DNA of 44,704 nucleotides, taken from NCBI RefSeq assembly GCF_023155805.1, contig NZ_JAKNUW010000016.1, forward strand, positions 1 through 44,704. The letters are read 5' to 3'. Source of the DNA: Micrococcus lacusdianchii. GTDB taxonomy: Bacteria > Actinomycetota > Actinomycetes > Actinomycetales > Micrococcaceae. Shown here one piece after another: positions 1 to 8,718 of this stretch. A model generated the notes under the pieces. The model was not told the DNA's origin, made no database searches, and worked only from the letters and a program-made list of their open reading frames with translations. The translations under genes were made by a program, and so were the position numbers. Within the stretch, counting starts at the first letter, position 1. Every line of letters starts with the position of its first letter.

Positions 1-435
1 CGGGCCGCCGGGGCGCGGGGCCTGGGCCCTCGGCTGCGCCGGGGCCTGGGCCCTCGGCTGCGCCGGGGCCTGGGCCCTCGGCTGTGCCCGAGCCGCCGGG
101 GCGGGAGCCTCGGGGGCGGCCGGGGCGGGGGCCGGCTTCTGACCCGGCTTGGGTGCCGTGCCGGGGGTGGGAGTGGCCTTCTGGCCGGGTTTGGGGCCCT
201 GGCCGGTCTTCGGGGCGGGGGCCCCGGACGCCGGCTTGCCCTGGGCCGGGCCACCGGAGGTCGGAGAGCCCTTGGCGGCGCCGGCGTAGGCGCCGCGCAG
301 CTTCTTCACCACGGGGGGCTCGATGGTGGAGGAGGCGGAGGAGACGAACTCCCCCATGTCCTTGAGGGTGCTCAAGGCCTCCTTCGAGGTGATGCCGAGC
401 TCCTTGGCGAGCTCATGGACGCGGACCTTTGCCAC
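1..435 (-). CDS. infB: translation initiation factor IF-2, N-terminal part (cut by window edge)
   Basis: Only the first 145 codons are present; the GTPase domains lie beyond the window edge. IF-2 is the GTPase that places initiator tRNA on the 30S subunit. The protein starts [15 protein letters not shown] and continues with the IF2_N helical domain (about residues 3-50, [16 protein letters not shown]), then an Ala/Pro/Gln/Lys-rich linker as in other actinobacterial IF-2 proteins. The start is the GTG at 435-433, with AGGAG a few bases upstream. Fourth gene of rimP-nusA-ylxR-infB, 185 bp after ylxR. The linker includes a tandem 24-bp repeat at 17-88. Confidence 0.93.
   Translation of the reverse strand, partial: MAKVRVHELAKELGITSKEALSTLKDMGEFVSSASSTIEPPVVKKLRGAYAGAAKGSPTSGGPAQGKPASGAPAPKTGQGPKPGQKATPTPGTAPKPGQKPAPAPAAPEAPAPAARAQPRAQAPAQPRAQAPAQPRAQAPRPGGP
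17..88 (-). repeat. 24-bp tandem repeat, 3 copies, inside infB linker
   Basis: Three head-to-tail 24-bp units (17-40, 41-64, 65-88). Units one and two are identical and the third differs by one base. Each encodes eight residues of the type AQPRAQAP. The unit is a multiple of three, so copy-number change keeps the reading frame. Confidence 0.9.
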
Positions 436-620
436 GGTTCTCCTGTTCTGGCCTCGCGGGCCGCCGGAGCCGTGGGGCGCCGGTCAGCGCGTCGCGAGAC
501 CGTTGACGTCTGTCCAGGCCGTCGCGCCCGCCGTCGTGGCGCGCGCGTCACGGCCTGCCTGATAGCAGGGGGTGAAGTTCATCGCTGGGCACTCATGCTT
601 CAGTGCTCATCGGGTACGCA

Positions 621-965
621 TCAGATCTCTGACCCGCCTTCATCTGTCGGTCTGTCAGCCGGTGCGGCGTGCTCCGTCCCACCCGGCCCCTGCGGGGCAC
701 CGGGGGTGGCCCGCGGCTCCGCCATGAGTCCGCCGGGATCCACGGGGCCACGGAAGGCCCGGTGGAACGCACGACGACGCAGGGCAAGCTGCAGGCACTC
801 CGGTCCGGGGTGCACCCAGGCACCTCGTCCGGGACGGCGTCGGCTCCGGTCCCACACGACGGATGGGGGTTCCGTCGACGGGTCCAGTGCCACGCGCACC
901 AGCTCTGTCCGGTCCACCTCGGCGCGACACCCGACGCAGGTGCGCACGACCGTCCTGGACGTCAT
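621..965 (-). CDS. ylxR: YlxR/RnpM family RNA-binding protein (DUF448)
   Basis: A 114-residue protein of the YlxR family, small basic proteins encoded between nusA and infB in many bacteria; the Bacillus member binds RNase P RNA (family knowledge). Visible marks are the N-terminal RTCVGCRAEVDRTELVRV, the GRGAWVHPGPECLQLAL segment with its second Cys, and the FHRAFRG tail of the domain at about residues 66-72. A low-complexity Pro/Gly tail of roughly 40 residues follows the domain. It sits 74 bp downstream of nusA, and a TAGGAT hexamer at 1016-1011 could be a -10 element of an internal promoter. Confidence 0.9.
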   Translation of the reverse strand: MTSRTVVRTCVGCRAEVDRTELVRVALDPSTEPPSVVWDRSRRRPGRGAWVHPGPECLQLALRRRAFHRAFRGPVDPGGLMAEPRATPGAPQGPGGTEHAAPADRPTDEGGSEI

Positions 966-1039
966 GCGTTCAGCCTCCTGCGGGCGCCGGAACGAGGATG
1001 GACCTCAGCCATCCTAGCGCGTCCGCCGCTCCGCAGGGC

Positions 1040-2047
1040 TCAGGACTGCCCGGGCGCGGCCTCGGCGGGGGCCTCGCCCTCCTGCGGGGCGTCGCCGACG
1101 ATGTCGATGCGCCACCCGGTCAGGCGGGCGGCCAGGCGGGCGTTCTGCCCTTCCTTGCCGATGGCCAGGGAGAGCTGGTGCTGGGGCACGGTCACGCGCG
1201 CGGAGTGCTGCGCCTCGTCCAGGATCTCCACCGCGACGGTCTGGGCCGGGGACAGGGCGTGGGCGATCATCTCGGCGGGGTCGTCCGAGTGCTCGACGAT
1301 GTCGATCTTCTCCCCGCCGAGCTCGGCCATCACGGCCCGCACGCGGGTGCCCATCTCACCGATCGCGGCGCCCTTGGGGTTCACGCCGGCGCGGGTGGCC
1401 CGGACGGCCATCTTGGTGCGATGTCCGGCCTCGCGGGCCAGGGCGGTGATCTCCACCACGCCCTCGGAGATCTCGGGGACCTCGAGGGCGAACAGGCGGC
1501 GCACGAGGTCCGGGTGCGAACGGGAGAGCGTGACGGAGGGGCCCTTGGGGCCGCGCGTGGCCGAGATGATCACGGCGCGCAGCCGGCGGCCGTGACGGTA
1601 CTCCTCACCCGGGACCTGCTCCGGCGGAGGCAACACGGCCTCGAGGGAACCGAGGTCCACCTGGACCATGTGCCGGTGGGTGCCCTGCTGGATGACGCCG
1701 GAGACGAGCTCGCCCTCGCGGTCCTTGAACTCCCCCAGGACCTTCGCGTCGTCCGCGTCCCGCAGGCGCTGGAAGATCACCTGCCGTGCGGTGGAGGCGG
1801 CGATCCGGCCGAAGCCGTTGGGGGTGTCGTCGAACTCGCCCACCCGCGTGCCGTCGTCGTCCACCTCGGGCGCCCACACCGTCACATGGCCGGTGGTGCG
1901 GTCCAGCTCCACGCGGGAGCCGCGGATGGCGCCGGGGGTGCGCTGGTAGGCCATCAGCAGGGCCTGCTCGATGGCCGGCACGAGCTGGTCCAGGGGGATG
2001 TCCCGCTCCGCGACCAGCATGCGCAGCGCGCTCATGTCGATGTCCAA
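1040..2047 (-). CDS. nusA: transcription termination/antitermination factor NusA
   Basis: A 335-residue protein of usual actinobacterial NusA length. NusA binds RNA polymerase and nascent RNA and modulates pausing, termination and antitermination. Order of parts: N-terminal polymerase-binding domain (about 1-100), S1 domain (about 105-175), and two KH domains, with GEMGTRV at 230-236 and GKEGQNARLA at 297-306. A short acidic Ala/Pro tail follows; there is no C-terminal repeat domain. It begins one base after the rimP stop, so the two are surely co-transcribed. Starting at Met5 (MSALRML) is possible. Confidence 0.96.
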   Translation of the reverse strand: MDIDMSALRMLVAERDIPLDQLVPAIEQALLMAYQRTPGAIRGSRVELDRTTGHVTVWAPEVDDDGTRVGEFDDTPNGFGRIAASTARQVIFQRLRDADDAKVLGEFKDREGELVSGVIQQGTHRHMVQVDLGSLEAVLPPPEQVPGEEYRHGRRLRAVIISATRGPKGPSVTLSRSHPDLVRRLFALEVPEISEGVVEITALAREAGHRTKMAVRATRAGVNPKGAAIGEMGTRVRAVMAELGGEKIDIVEHSDDPAEMIAHALSPAQTVAVEILDEAQHSARVTVPQHQLSLAIGKEGQNARLAARLTGWRIDIVGDAPQEGEAPAEAAPGQS

Positions 2048-2048
2048 C

Positions 2049-2633
2049 TCAGGCCTCCGTGTGCTTTGCCGTGTCCGATGCCCCGGGGCCGTCGGCGTCC
2101 TGGGCGGTGGACCACTCTACCTGGACGCGTCCGGGGCCGAGCCGGTCGAAGGGCACGTGCTCGGCGGGCAGCACCGTGGGACGCATCCCCTTCTTGGCGC
2201 CGGCCCGGACGGTCTGCAGCTCGACGCCCACCGGCTCTACGGCGAGCACGCGCGCGGTGACGGGCAGCGCGCGGTCGATGCTCACCTCCACGAGGCGGCC
2301 CACGGCCCGGGACCAGTGGCGCGGCTCCGTCAGCGGTCGGTCGACGCCGACCGTGCCGACCTCGAGCAGGTACTCCCCCGTCCCGACGCCGGGCACGTCC
2401 GCTCCCTGGGCGTCGAGGGCGGCGGAGACCAGGCCGGAGAGCTCGGCGACCTCGTCCAGGCTGAGCCCGTCCGTGCCCTCGGCGCGGTCCACGAGGACCT
2501 CCACGGTGGGCGTGGCCGCGGCACCCGCCACCCGCACGGACTCCACCACGACGTCCCGGTGTGCGAGCGCGTCCGCGATCAGGGCCTCCAGTTCGGTGGG
2601 GGCGGCGGGGGCGGTCTCCGGGGTGCGGTCCAT
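2049..2633 (-). CDS. rimP: ribosome maturation factor RimP
   Basis: A 194-residue protein needed for 30S subunit maturation. The RimP core runs from about residue 14 (ELEALIADAL) through VEVLVDRAEGTDGLSLDEVAEL to the GVDRPLTEPRHWSRAVGRLVEV segment. The VGVDRPL and LEV parts are family hallmarks. An acidic, poorly conserved tail follows. The ATG at 2633 is chosen because GGAGG lies just upstream and the homologous region starts soon after; the frame stays open further upstream, but there it only mirrors the TauE gene. First gene of the nusA-infB operon. Confidence 0.93.
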   Translation of the reverse strand: MDRTPETAPAAPTELEALIADALAHRDVVVESVRVAGAAATPTVEVLVDRAEGTDGLSLDEVAELSGLVSAALDAQGADVPGVGTGEYLLEVGTVGVDRPLTEPRHWSRAVGRLVEVSIDRALPVTARVLAVEPVGVELQTVRAGAKKGMRPTVLPAEHVPFDRLGPGRVQVEWSTAQDADGPGASDTAKHTEA

Positions 2634-2687
2634 GGGTCCTCCAGGCGGGGTCGGGCGGGTCGGGGCGCCGCGGTCCGCGGCACGGCC

Positions 2688-2717
2688 ACTGTACGCGGGC
2701 CGCCGCGGGCGCGTCAG
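2688..2717 (-). promoter_or_regulatory. possible promoter of the rimP-nusA-ylxR-infB operon
   Basis: On the minus strand, CTGACG (2717-2712) and TACAGT (2693-2688) are separated by 18 bp, 55-85 bp upstream of rimP. It overlaps the stop codon of the preceding TauE gene. The -10 is a good TAnnnT match, but the -35 is weak. Confidence 0.35.
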
Positions 2718-3511
2718 GCCGCCAGCGGGACCAGAACGTCCCACCCCAGGCGCAGGATCAGCGCGGCGACCACCGTCAGGAACACGACGCGGATGAAGCC
2801 GGTGCCGCGGGCGATCGCCATGCGGGCGCCGACGTAGCCGCCGGTGAGGTTCGCCAGGCCGAGCAGGAGCCCCAGCCCGAGCACCGCGTGGCCGGCGGGG
2901 AGGAAGAAGGCCAGCGCCCCGAGGTTGGTGGCGAGGTTCACGATCTTGGCCTTCGCAGAGGCCTGCAGGAAGTCGTAGCCCAGCACCCCCACCAGGCCCA
3001 GGATGAGGAACGTGCCCGTGCCGGGGCCGAGCACGCCGTCGTAGAAGCCGACGACGCCGCCCACCGCCAGGGCCCGCACGGCATGGGCGGCACCGGTGTG
3101 CCGCAGGCCCTGGGTCAGGCCCATCTGCGGACGCAGCGCCGTCACCGCGAACACCGCCACGAGCGCGACCAGGATCACGGGCCGGATCACCGCGGCGGGC
3201 AGCACCGTGGCCACCACGGCGCCGCCCAGGCTGCACACCAGGGCGATGCCGGCCATGGGCAGCGCCGTGCGCAGGTCCGGGCGCACCCGGCGCGTGTACG
3301 TGGCGGCGGACACCGCCGTCCCGAAGACCGAGCCCATCTTGTTGGTGGCCAGCGCCTGGACCGGACTCAGCCCCGGCACCAGGAGCAGCACCGGCAGCTG
3401 CAGCAGCCCGCCGCCGCCGACCACGGCGTCGATCCAGCCGGCCGCGAACCCCGCGGCCAGCACCAGCAACACGAGGCCGAGGGTGAGCTCGACGGGTCCG
3501 AACAGGTCCAT
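2714..3511 (-). CDS. TauE/SafE family membrane permease (DUF81)
   Basis: A 265-residue integral membrane protein with about eight hydrophobic segments spread over its length. The LAAGFAAGWIDAVVGGGGLLQLPVLL start is the family signature, and NKMGSVFGTAVSAATY and GVVGFYDGVLGPGTGTF mark the two halves. Members export or import sulfite, sulfonates or other organic anions; the substrate cannot be read from sequence. It lies between proS and rimP in the same orientation, with 18 bp to proS upstream, so it may be transcribed with proS. Confidence 0.9.
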   Translation of the reverse strand: MDLFGPVELTLGLVLLVLAAGFAAGWIDAVVGGGGLLQLPVLLLVPGLSPVQALATNKMGSVFGTAVSAATYTRRVRPDLRTALPMAGIALVCSLGGAVVATVLPAAVIRPVILVALVAVFAVTALRPQMGLTQGLRHTGAAHAVRALAVGGVVGFYDGVLGPGTGTFLILGLVGVLGYDFLQASAKAKIVNLATNLGALAFFLPAGHAVLGLGLLLGLANLTGGYVGARMAIARGTGFIRVVFLTVVAALILRLGWDVLVPLAA

Positions 3512-3529
3512 GGCCGGCGGGCGTCCGGG

Positions 3530-5356
3530 TCAGCCCTGCGGGCGCACGACGGCCAGCACCTCGGCCGCGGCGGAGTCCACGCGGATCGGCCGGGAGTCGC
3601 CCGTGGCCCGGTCCTTGAGCTCGAGCTCGCCGTCGGCCAGGCCCCGGCCGACCACCACCGCCGTGGGCACGCCGATCAGCTCGTTGTCCTTGAACTTCAC
3701 GCCGGGGCTGACCTTGGGGCGGTCGTCCACGAGCACCGTCAGGCCCTCGGCCTCCAGCTCGGCGGCCAGCGCGAGCGCGGCCGCCACGCCGTCCTCCCCC
3801 TTGGTGGCGACGACCACGTGCACGTCCGCGGGGGCGACCGCGCGGGGCCAGACCAGGCCCTTCTCATCGTGGTAGCGCTCGGCGATCGCGGCGACGGCGC
3901 GGGTCACGCCGACGCCGTAGGAGCCCATGGACACCACGACCTGCTTGCCGTTCTCGTCCAGGACCGTCAGGTCCAGCGCCTCGGCGTACTTGCGGCCCAG
4001 CTGAAAGATGTGGCCCATCTCCATGCCGCGGCGCGCGTGCAGCGGGCCCGAGCCGTCCGGTGCGGGGTCGCCCTCGCGTACCGCGGTGGCCTCCAGGACG
4101 CCGTCCCAGTGGAAGTCACGGCCGGCGACGAGGCCGAACACGTGCTGCTGGGCGGCGTTCGCGCCCGTGATCCACACGGTGCCGGGGGCGACGCGCGGGT
4201 CCACGAAGAACGGCAGGCCGGACGTGGAGCCCTCGGCGCCCAGGACGGGCACCCCCTCCACCGCACCGGCCGAGGAGGGGCCGATGTAGCCCTTGACGAG
4301 GGTCGGGTGCTGCTCCAGGTCCTCCGCCGTGGCGGCCTCGAGCGTGGGCTCGCCGACGACGCCGAGGGCCGGGCCCACCGACGCCTCGAGGCGCTTGAGG
4401 TCCACCTCGCGATCACCGGGCACGGCGACGACGAACTGGCGGCGCTCGCCGCCGTCCACGACCGCCGTCAGGACGACGCACTTGAGCGTGTCCGCGGCCC
4501 CCCACGCGCGGTCCCCGCGGGGCTGCAGGGAATTCGCCACGTCCACGAGCGCGGCGATGGTGGTGGAGTCCGGGGTGTCCTTCACCTCGGCGGCCGGCAG
4601 GCCCGCCATCTGCTCCTCGGTCAGGGGCGCGGGGGCCACGGTGGTGACGGCCTCCACGTTGGCCCGGTAGCCGCCGTCGGACTCCACGAAGGTGTCCTCC
4701 CCGACCTCGGTGGGATGCAGGAACTCCTCCGAGCGGGAGCCGCCCATGGCGCCCGAGGTGGCCTTCACCGGCACGACCTCGAGGCCGAGGCGCTCGAAGA
4801 TGCGCAGGTAGGCCGCGCGGTGCGCGTCGTACGCCTCCTCCAGGCCGGCGTCGTCCACGGTGAAGGAGTAGGAGTCCTTCATGACGAACTCGCGGCCGCG
4901 CAGCAGCCCCGCGCGCGGCCGGGCCTCGTCGCGGTACTTCGTCTGGATCTGGTACAGGTACGCCGGCAGGTCCTTGTAGGACGAGTAGAGGTCCTTCACC
5001 AGGAGGGTGAACATCTCCTCGTGCGTGGGCGCCAGCAGGTAGTCGTTCTCCTTGCGGTCCTTCAGGCGGAACAGGCCGTCGCCGTACTCGTCCCAGCGGC
5101 CGGTGGCCTCGTAGGGCTCACGGGGCAGCAGCGCCGGGAAGTGGACCTCCTGGCCGCCGATCGCGTCCATCTCCTCGCGGATGACGGCCTCCACCCTCGC
5201 CAGCACCTTCAGCCCCAGCGGCAGCCAGGTGTAGATGCCGGGAGCCGCGCGGCGGATGTAGCCCGCGCGCACCAGCAGCCGGTGGCTGGCCACCTCGGCG
5301 TCGGCCGGGTCGTCCCGCAGGGTCCGCAGGAACAGGGTGGACATGCGCAGGGGCAT
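3530..5356 (-). CDS. proS: prolyl-tRNA synthetase
   Basis: A 608-residue class II aminoacyl-tRNA synthetase charging tRNA-Pro in the cytoplasm. The N-terminal catalytic part has [20 protein letters not shown], the LLAPTHEE motif 2 region and [22 protein letters not shown]. An editing (INS) insertion spans about residues 230-400, so this is the long bacterial-type enzyme. It ends in motif 3 and an anticodon-binding domain (APADVHVV onward). The ATG at 5356 has AGGAGG upstream; Met5 is a possible alternative. It follows the dxr-rseP-ispG-GNAT genes, as in many Actinobacteria. Confidence 0.96.
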   Translation of the reverse strand: MPLRMSTLFLRTLRDDPADAEVASHRLLVRAGYIRRAAPGIYTWLPLGLKVLARVEAVIREEMDAIGGQEVHFPALLPREPYEATGRWDEYGDGLFRLKDRKENDYLLAPTHEEMFTLLVKDLYSSYKDLPAYLYQIQTKYRDEARPRAGLLRGREFVMKDSYSFTVDDAGLEEAYDAHRAAYLRIFERLGLEVVPVKATSGAMGGSRSEEFLHPTEVGEDTFVESDGGYRANVEAVTTVAPAPLTEEQMAGLPAAEVKDTPDSTTIAALVDVANSLQPRGDRAWGAADTLKCVVLTAVVDGGERRQFVVAVPGDREVDLKRLEASVGPALGVVGEPTLEAATAEDLEQHPTLVKGYIGPSSAGAVEGVPVLGAEGSTSGLPFFVDPRVAPGTVWITGANAAQQHVFGLVAGRDFHWDGVLEATAVREGDPAPDGSGPLHARRGMEMGHIFQLGRKYAEALDLTVLDENGKQVVVSMGSYGVGVTRAVAAIAERYHDEKGLVWPRAVAPADVHVVVATKGEDGVAAALALAAELEAEGLTVLVDDRPKVSPGVKFKDNELIGVPTAVVVGRGLADGELELKDRATGDSRPIRVDSAAAEVLAVVRPQG

Positions 5357-5435
5357 GGGTGGGCCTCCTTCGGGCGCCGGGTGGGGTGCGCGGCGGACGT
5401 GCGGCCGCGCCGTGGTGGCCCGATCCTATCGGCCG

Positions 5436-6383
5436 TCAGTACAGGACGGTGGCGAACGTGCCCCGCTGTTCGAACCCCACCCGCGCGTACGTGCGCAGCG
5501 CCGGGGTGTTGAACGCGTTGACGTAGAGGCTCACGCGGGGGGCGCGGCGCTCGATCAGTCGGACGGCCTCGGCCATGGCGGGCACCGCGAGGCCGCGGCC
5601 GCGGTGCCCCGGGTGGAGCCAGACGCCCTGGATCTGGGCGCAGCGGGAGGAGAGCAGGCCGATGTCCGCCTTGAACAGCACCCCCGAGGTGGGGTCCCCG
5701 TCCACGGGCAGGCCCGGGGCGTGCATCACCCGCCCGTCGACCACCAGGCGCCGCACCCGGTCACGGTACTGGGCCGCGCCCGTGAGGAACGGGGAGAAGC
5801 CGAGCTCCTCCTCGAACATCGCGGCACTGGCCGGCAGCACCGCGTCCAGGTCCTCCGGCGTCGCGGGGAGCACGCCGACGCACGAGACCGCCTCGCCGGG
5901 GGACGTCGCGCGCCGCTCCCCCAGCACGAGCAGGGGCTGGTCCCCACGGACGGTGCGCGGGCGGTGGCCGGCGGCGCGCAGCGCCGCACCGATCGGCAGG
6001 ACCGCCGACGCCGGACCGTACACGGAGGCGAACCGGCGGCGCAGGGAGGCGACGGCGGCCGCGAGGGCCGGGACGTCGTCGTCGTGCCCGGCCACGGGGA
6101 CCACGGTGGAGCCCACCCAGACGGCGGAGCGGAGCTCACCGGGTTGGGCCGGGTCCTCCGCGCCGAGGAACAGAGTGCCGTCCGCGCCGCCGCGGGGCCC
6201 GGCCAGGCGGCCGGCCTCGAGGAGGGATTCGACGTAGACGTTCACCACCGGGTCCCGCGCCACGAGGGCGACGAGCGCCGCGGTGTCCGCATCCGTCAGC
6301 AGACGGACCCGGCCATCGGAGGCGGCGCGGACGTCCCGGTCAGTGGACGGAGACCGTCGGGGCACCGGCGGCAGGCGCCTCAC
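5436..6383 (-). CDS. GNAT N-acetyltransferase with N-terminal DUF4081-like domain
   Basis: A 315-residue protein. The C-terminal third is a GNAT fold: the acetyl-CoA loop is read as [18 protein letters not shown], followed by [24 protein letters not shown]. The N-terminal half ([14 protein letters not shown] onward) resembles the DUF4081 region of the mycobacterial protein encoded after gcpE. The acceptor substrate is unknown. The only good start (ATG 6383) lies inside ispG, giving a 44-bp overlap with its 3' end and implying translational coupling. Confidence 0.85.
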   Translation of the reverse strand: MRRLPPVPRRSPSTDRDVRAASDGRVRLLTDADTAALVALVARDPVVNVYVESLLEAGRLAGPRGGADGTLFLGAEDPAQPGELRSAVWVGSTVVPVAGHDDDVPALAAAVASLRRRFASVYGPASAVLPIGAALRAAGHRPRTVRGDQPLLVLGERRATSPGEAVSCVGVLPATPEDLDAVLPASAAMFEEELGFSPFLTGAAQYRDRVRRLVVDGRVMHAPGLPVDGDPTSGVLFKADIGLLSSRCAQIQGVWLHPGHRGRGLAVPAMAEAVRLIERRAPRVSLYVNAFNTPALRTYARVGFEQRGTFATVLY

Positions 6384-7509
6384 CGCCGTCCTCCTGGTGG
6401 CCCATCTCGGCCGCGATGCGGCGGGCCTCCTCGACGAGGGTGTCCACGATCTGGTCCTCGGGGACGGTGCGGATGACCTCGCCCTTGACGAAGATCTGCC
6501 CCTTGCCGTTGCCGGAGGCGACGCCGAGATCCGCCTCGCGGGCTTCGCCCGGGCCGTTCACGACGCAGCCCATGACGGCCACGCGCAACGGGACGGTGAC
6601 GTCCTTGAGTCCCTCGGTGACCTCCTCGGCCAGGGTGTAGACGTCCACCTGAGCGCGGCCGCACGAGGGGCAGGACACGATCTCCAGCTTGCGCTCCCGC
6701 AGGTTCAGCGACTGCAGGATCTGCAGGCCGACCTTGATCTCCTCGACCGGCGGGGCGGAGAGGGACACGCGGATGGTGTCCCCGATGCCCTTGCCGAGCA
6801 GGTAGCCGAACGCGGTGGCGGACTTGATGGTGCCCTGGAACGCGGGACCGGCCTCGGTCACGCCGAGATGCAGCGGCCAGTCGCCCTGCTCCGCCAGCAG
6901 CTCGTAGGCGCGGGCCATGATCACCGGGTCGTTGTGCTTCACCGAGATCTTGAAGTCCTTGAAGCCGTGCTCCTCGAACAGCGACGCCTCCCACACGGCC
7001 GACTCCACGAGGGCCTCCGGCGTGGCCTTGCCGTGCTTCTGCAGCAGGCGCGGGTCCAGGGACCCGGCGTTGACCCCGATGCGCAGCGACGTGCCGTGCT
7101 CGGTGGCCGCCTGGGCGATCTCCTTGACCTTGTCGTCGAACTTCTTGATGTTGCCCGGGTTCACGCGCACGGCGCCGCAGCCGGCCTCGATCGCGGCGAA
7201 CACGTACTTCGGCTGGAAGTGGATGTCCGCGATCACCGGGATGGTGGACTGCCGCGCGATGACCTTGAGGGCGTCGGCGTCCTTGTCCGTGGGGCAGGCC
7301 ACGCGCACGATGTCGCAGCCGGCCGCGGTGAGCTCGGCGATCTGCTGGAGCGTGGCGCCGATGTCGTGCGTCTTGGTGGTGGTCATGGACTGCACCGAGA
7401 CCTGGTGCTGCGAGCCCACGCCCACGCGCCCCACCTGGATCTGCCGGGTGGGCCGACGGGGGGCCAGCACGGGCGGCGGGGCGGACGGCATTCCAAGGCT
7501 CACAGGCAC
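6340..7509 (-). CDS. ispG: 4-hydroxy-3-methylbut-2-en-1-yl diphosphate synthase (flavodoxin/ferredoxin)
   Basis: A 389-residue IspG/GcpE protein, the iron-sulfur enzyme that converts MEcPP to HMBPP in the methylerythritol phosphate pathway. The TIM-barrel part starts at [11 protein letters not shown], with [21 protein letters not shown] and the VNPGNI motif. The C-terminal cluster domain shows Cys280 and Cys283 (SCPSCGR), Cys315 and Glu322 ([10 protein letters not shown]), the expected 4Fe-4S ligands. It sits downstream of dxr and rseP, the usual actinobacterial arrangement, here with a lipoprotein gene in between. Confidence 0.97.
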   Translation of the reverse strand: MPVSLGMPSAPPPVLAPRRPTRQIQVGRVGVGSQHQVSVQSMTTTKTHDIGATLQQIAELTAAGCDIVRVACPTDKDADALKVIARQSTIPVIADIHFQPKYVFAAIEAGCGAVRVNPGNIKKFDDKVKEIAQAATEHGTSLRIGVNAGSLDPRLLQKHGKATPEALVESAVWEASLFEEHGFKDFKISVKHNDPVIMARAYELLAEQGDWPLHLGVTEAGPAFQGTIKSATAFGYLLGKGIGDTIRVSLSAPPVEEIKVGLQILQSLNLRERKLEIVSCPSCGRAQVDVYTLAEEVTEGLKDVTVPLRVAVMGCVVNGPGEAREADLGVASGNGKGQIFVKGEVIRTVPEDQIVDTLVEEARRIAAEMGHQEDGGEAPAAGAPTVSVH

Positions 7510-7574
7510 GGGGCGCTCCTCACGAGGGGGTCGAGGCTTCCGGCACGGCCGCCGGACGTCCCGCCCAGTCTAGG

Positions 7575-7611
7575 CGCCGGGGGCCACACCCCCACAGGCG
7601 GGCCCCCGGCG
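7575..7611 (-). terminator. hairpin terminator after the lipoprotein gene
   Basis: A perfect 11-bp inverted repeat (CGCCGGGGGCC at 7575-7585 and its complement at 7601-7611) with a 15-nt loop, starting 6 bp after the stop at 7618. There is no clear T tract, as is common for actinobacterial terminators. Confidence 0.6.
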
Positions 7612-7617
7612 TCGGTC

Positions 7618-8616
7618 TCACTGGTAGGACACGAACCAGGGCTTGGGCTCGACCTCGAAGGTCTCCTGGGGGGTGAACGTGGGGGTGTCCTCGTCGATGA
7701 AGTTCTTCCAGCCCATGAAGAAGTGCTCCGGCAGCTCCTTGATGAGCCACTCCCAGGTGTTGAACTTCAGCTCGGGATGGCCGTGGCCGTCCGCGTGCAG
7801 GACGAACGCGAGCCCCTCGCGGTCCACGATCTGCTCGCGCTGCTCGATCATGGTCAGCCGGAACCGGTGGAGCATGAACACCTTCTCCGGAAGCGACTCG
7901 CGGGCCACGAGGTCCGCCAGCCACGCGCTCGTGGCGTTGACCTCGGCGCCGGTGACCTGGCCGATGTCCCGCATGTGCTTCTGGCCCGTACGCAGCCGCC
8001 ACTCCGGGTCCAGGGCGAGGCCCACATGGGGCTGGACGAGCAGGTCCTCGATGCGCTTGGCCTGGGTGAGGAAGTCCTCGAACCCGGTCTGCAGGTCCAG
8101 CACCACGTGGACGCCGGCCTCGCCCGCCCCGGTGACCCACTCCTCCAGCCGCTCCCTGTCCACCGGCCGCGAGTACGCCCCCTGCGGGCCGGGGTCGGCG
8201 GTGGCCATGGTGGTGATCATCTCGAACGCCGGCTGCACCGGCTCCTCGGAGAAGGGCTGGTAGGAGGCCGCGAGGTCCTTGACCCGCTCGATGCTCGCCT
8301 GCAGGTCCTGCTCGCCGAGAACGCCCAGCTGGGGCACCCCGGGAGTGCCGTAGAGGGCCACCAGTCGCCGTGCGGGGAACACCTGGCGGCCACCGCCCGG
8401 CAGCTCGGCCTGCGCGGGGGTGGGGGTCGCCGTGGCCGTCGCCAGCGGGGAGGTGGACGTGGTGGAGCCCACCGACGTGGAGGGAGCGGAGCCGTCCGAC
8501 GGGCCCGCCTTCACCGCGGACTCCTCCTGGGCGCCGCAGCCCACGAGCGCGGCGGTCAGTCCACCCAGACCCAGCAGGGCCGATCGGCGGGAGAGGGCAG
8601 GGCCCGGTGTAGGCAA
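7618..8616 (-). CDS. secreted lipoprotein of unknown function
   Basis: A 332-residue protein with a twin-arginine-flavoured lipoprotein signal: SRRSALLGLGGLTAALVGC, with the lipobox Cys at about residue 28. A Ser/Thr/Pro/Ala linker (about 30-75) leads to a globular domain of about 255 residues with alternating hydrophobic strands (VHVVLDLQTGFEDFL, VGLALDPEW, GLAFVLHADGHGHPELKF). The pattern is compatible with a TIM-barrel or polysaccharide-deacetylase-like fold, but no catalytic signature is certain. Actinobacteria often carry a lipoprotein near dxr-rip-gcpE. The start is a TTG only about 12 bp from a convincing -10, so the mRNA may be nearly leaderless. Confidence 0.82.
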   Translation of the reverse strand: MPTPGPALSRRSALLGLGGLTAALVGCGAQEESAVKAGPSDGSAPSTSVGSTTSTSPLATATATPTPAQAELPGGGRQVFPARRLVALYGTPGVPQLGVLGEQDLQASIERVKDLAASYQPFSEEPVQPAFEMITTMATADPGPQGAYSRPVDRERLEEWVTGAGEAGVHVVLDLQTGFEDFLTQAKRIEDLLVQPHVGLALDPEWRLRTGQKHMRDIGQVTGAEVNATSAWLADLVARESLPEKVFMLHRFRLTMIEQREQIVDREGLAFVLHADGHGHPELKFNTWEWLIKELPEHFFMGWKNFIDEDTPTFTPQETFEVEPKPWFVSYQ

Positions 8617-8627
8617 GAAAGACGTTG

Positions 8628-8656
8628 ATGGTATGGAGCAAATCTATGACGCCCAA
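8628..8656 (-). promoter_or_regulatory. promoter of the lipoprotein gene
   Basis: TTGGGC (8656-8651) and TACCAT (8633-8628) are spaced by exactly 17 bp on the minus strand, in a locally AT-rich stretch unusual for this genome. The predicted transcript start is near 8621, within about 5 nt of the TTG start codon. Confidence 0.6.
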
Positions 8657-8718
8657 GTCACGGTCACATCACGGAGAGCCCCAGGCCAGGCGCGGCTTGG
8701 GGCCGCGCGGATCCCGGG

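Noticed and set aside
2561-5512. A 983-codon open frame on the plus strand
   Set aside because: It lies antisense to rimP, the TauE gene and proS, has Gln/Gly/His/Arg-rich low-complexity content, and no domain. A typical high-GC mirror frame.
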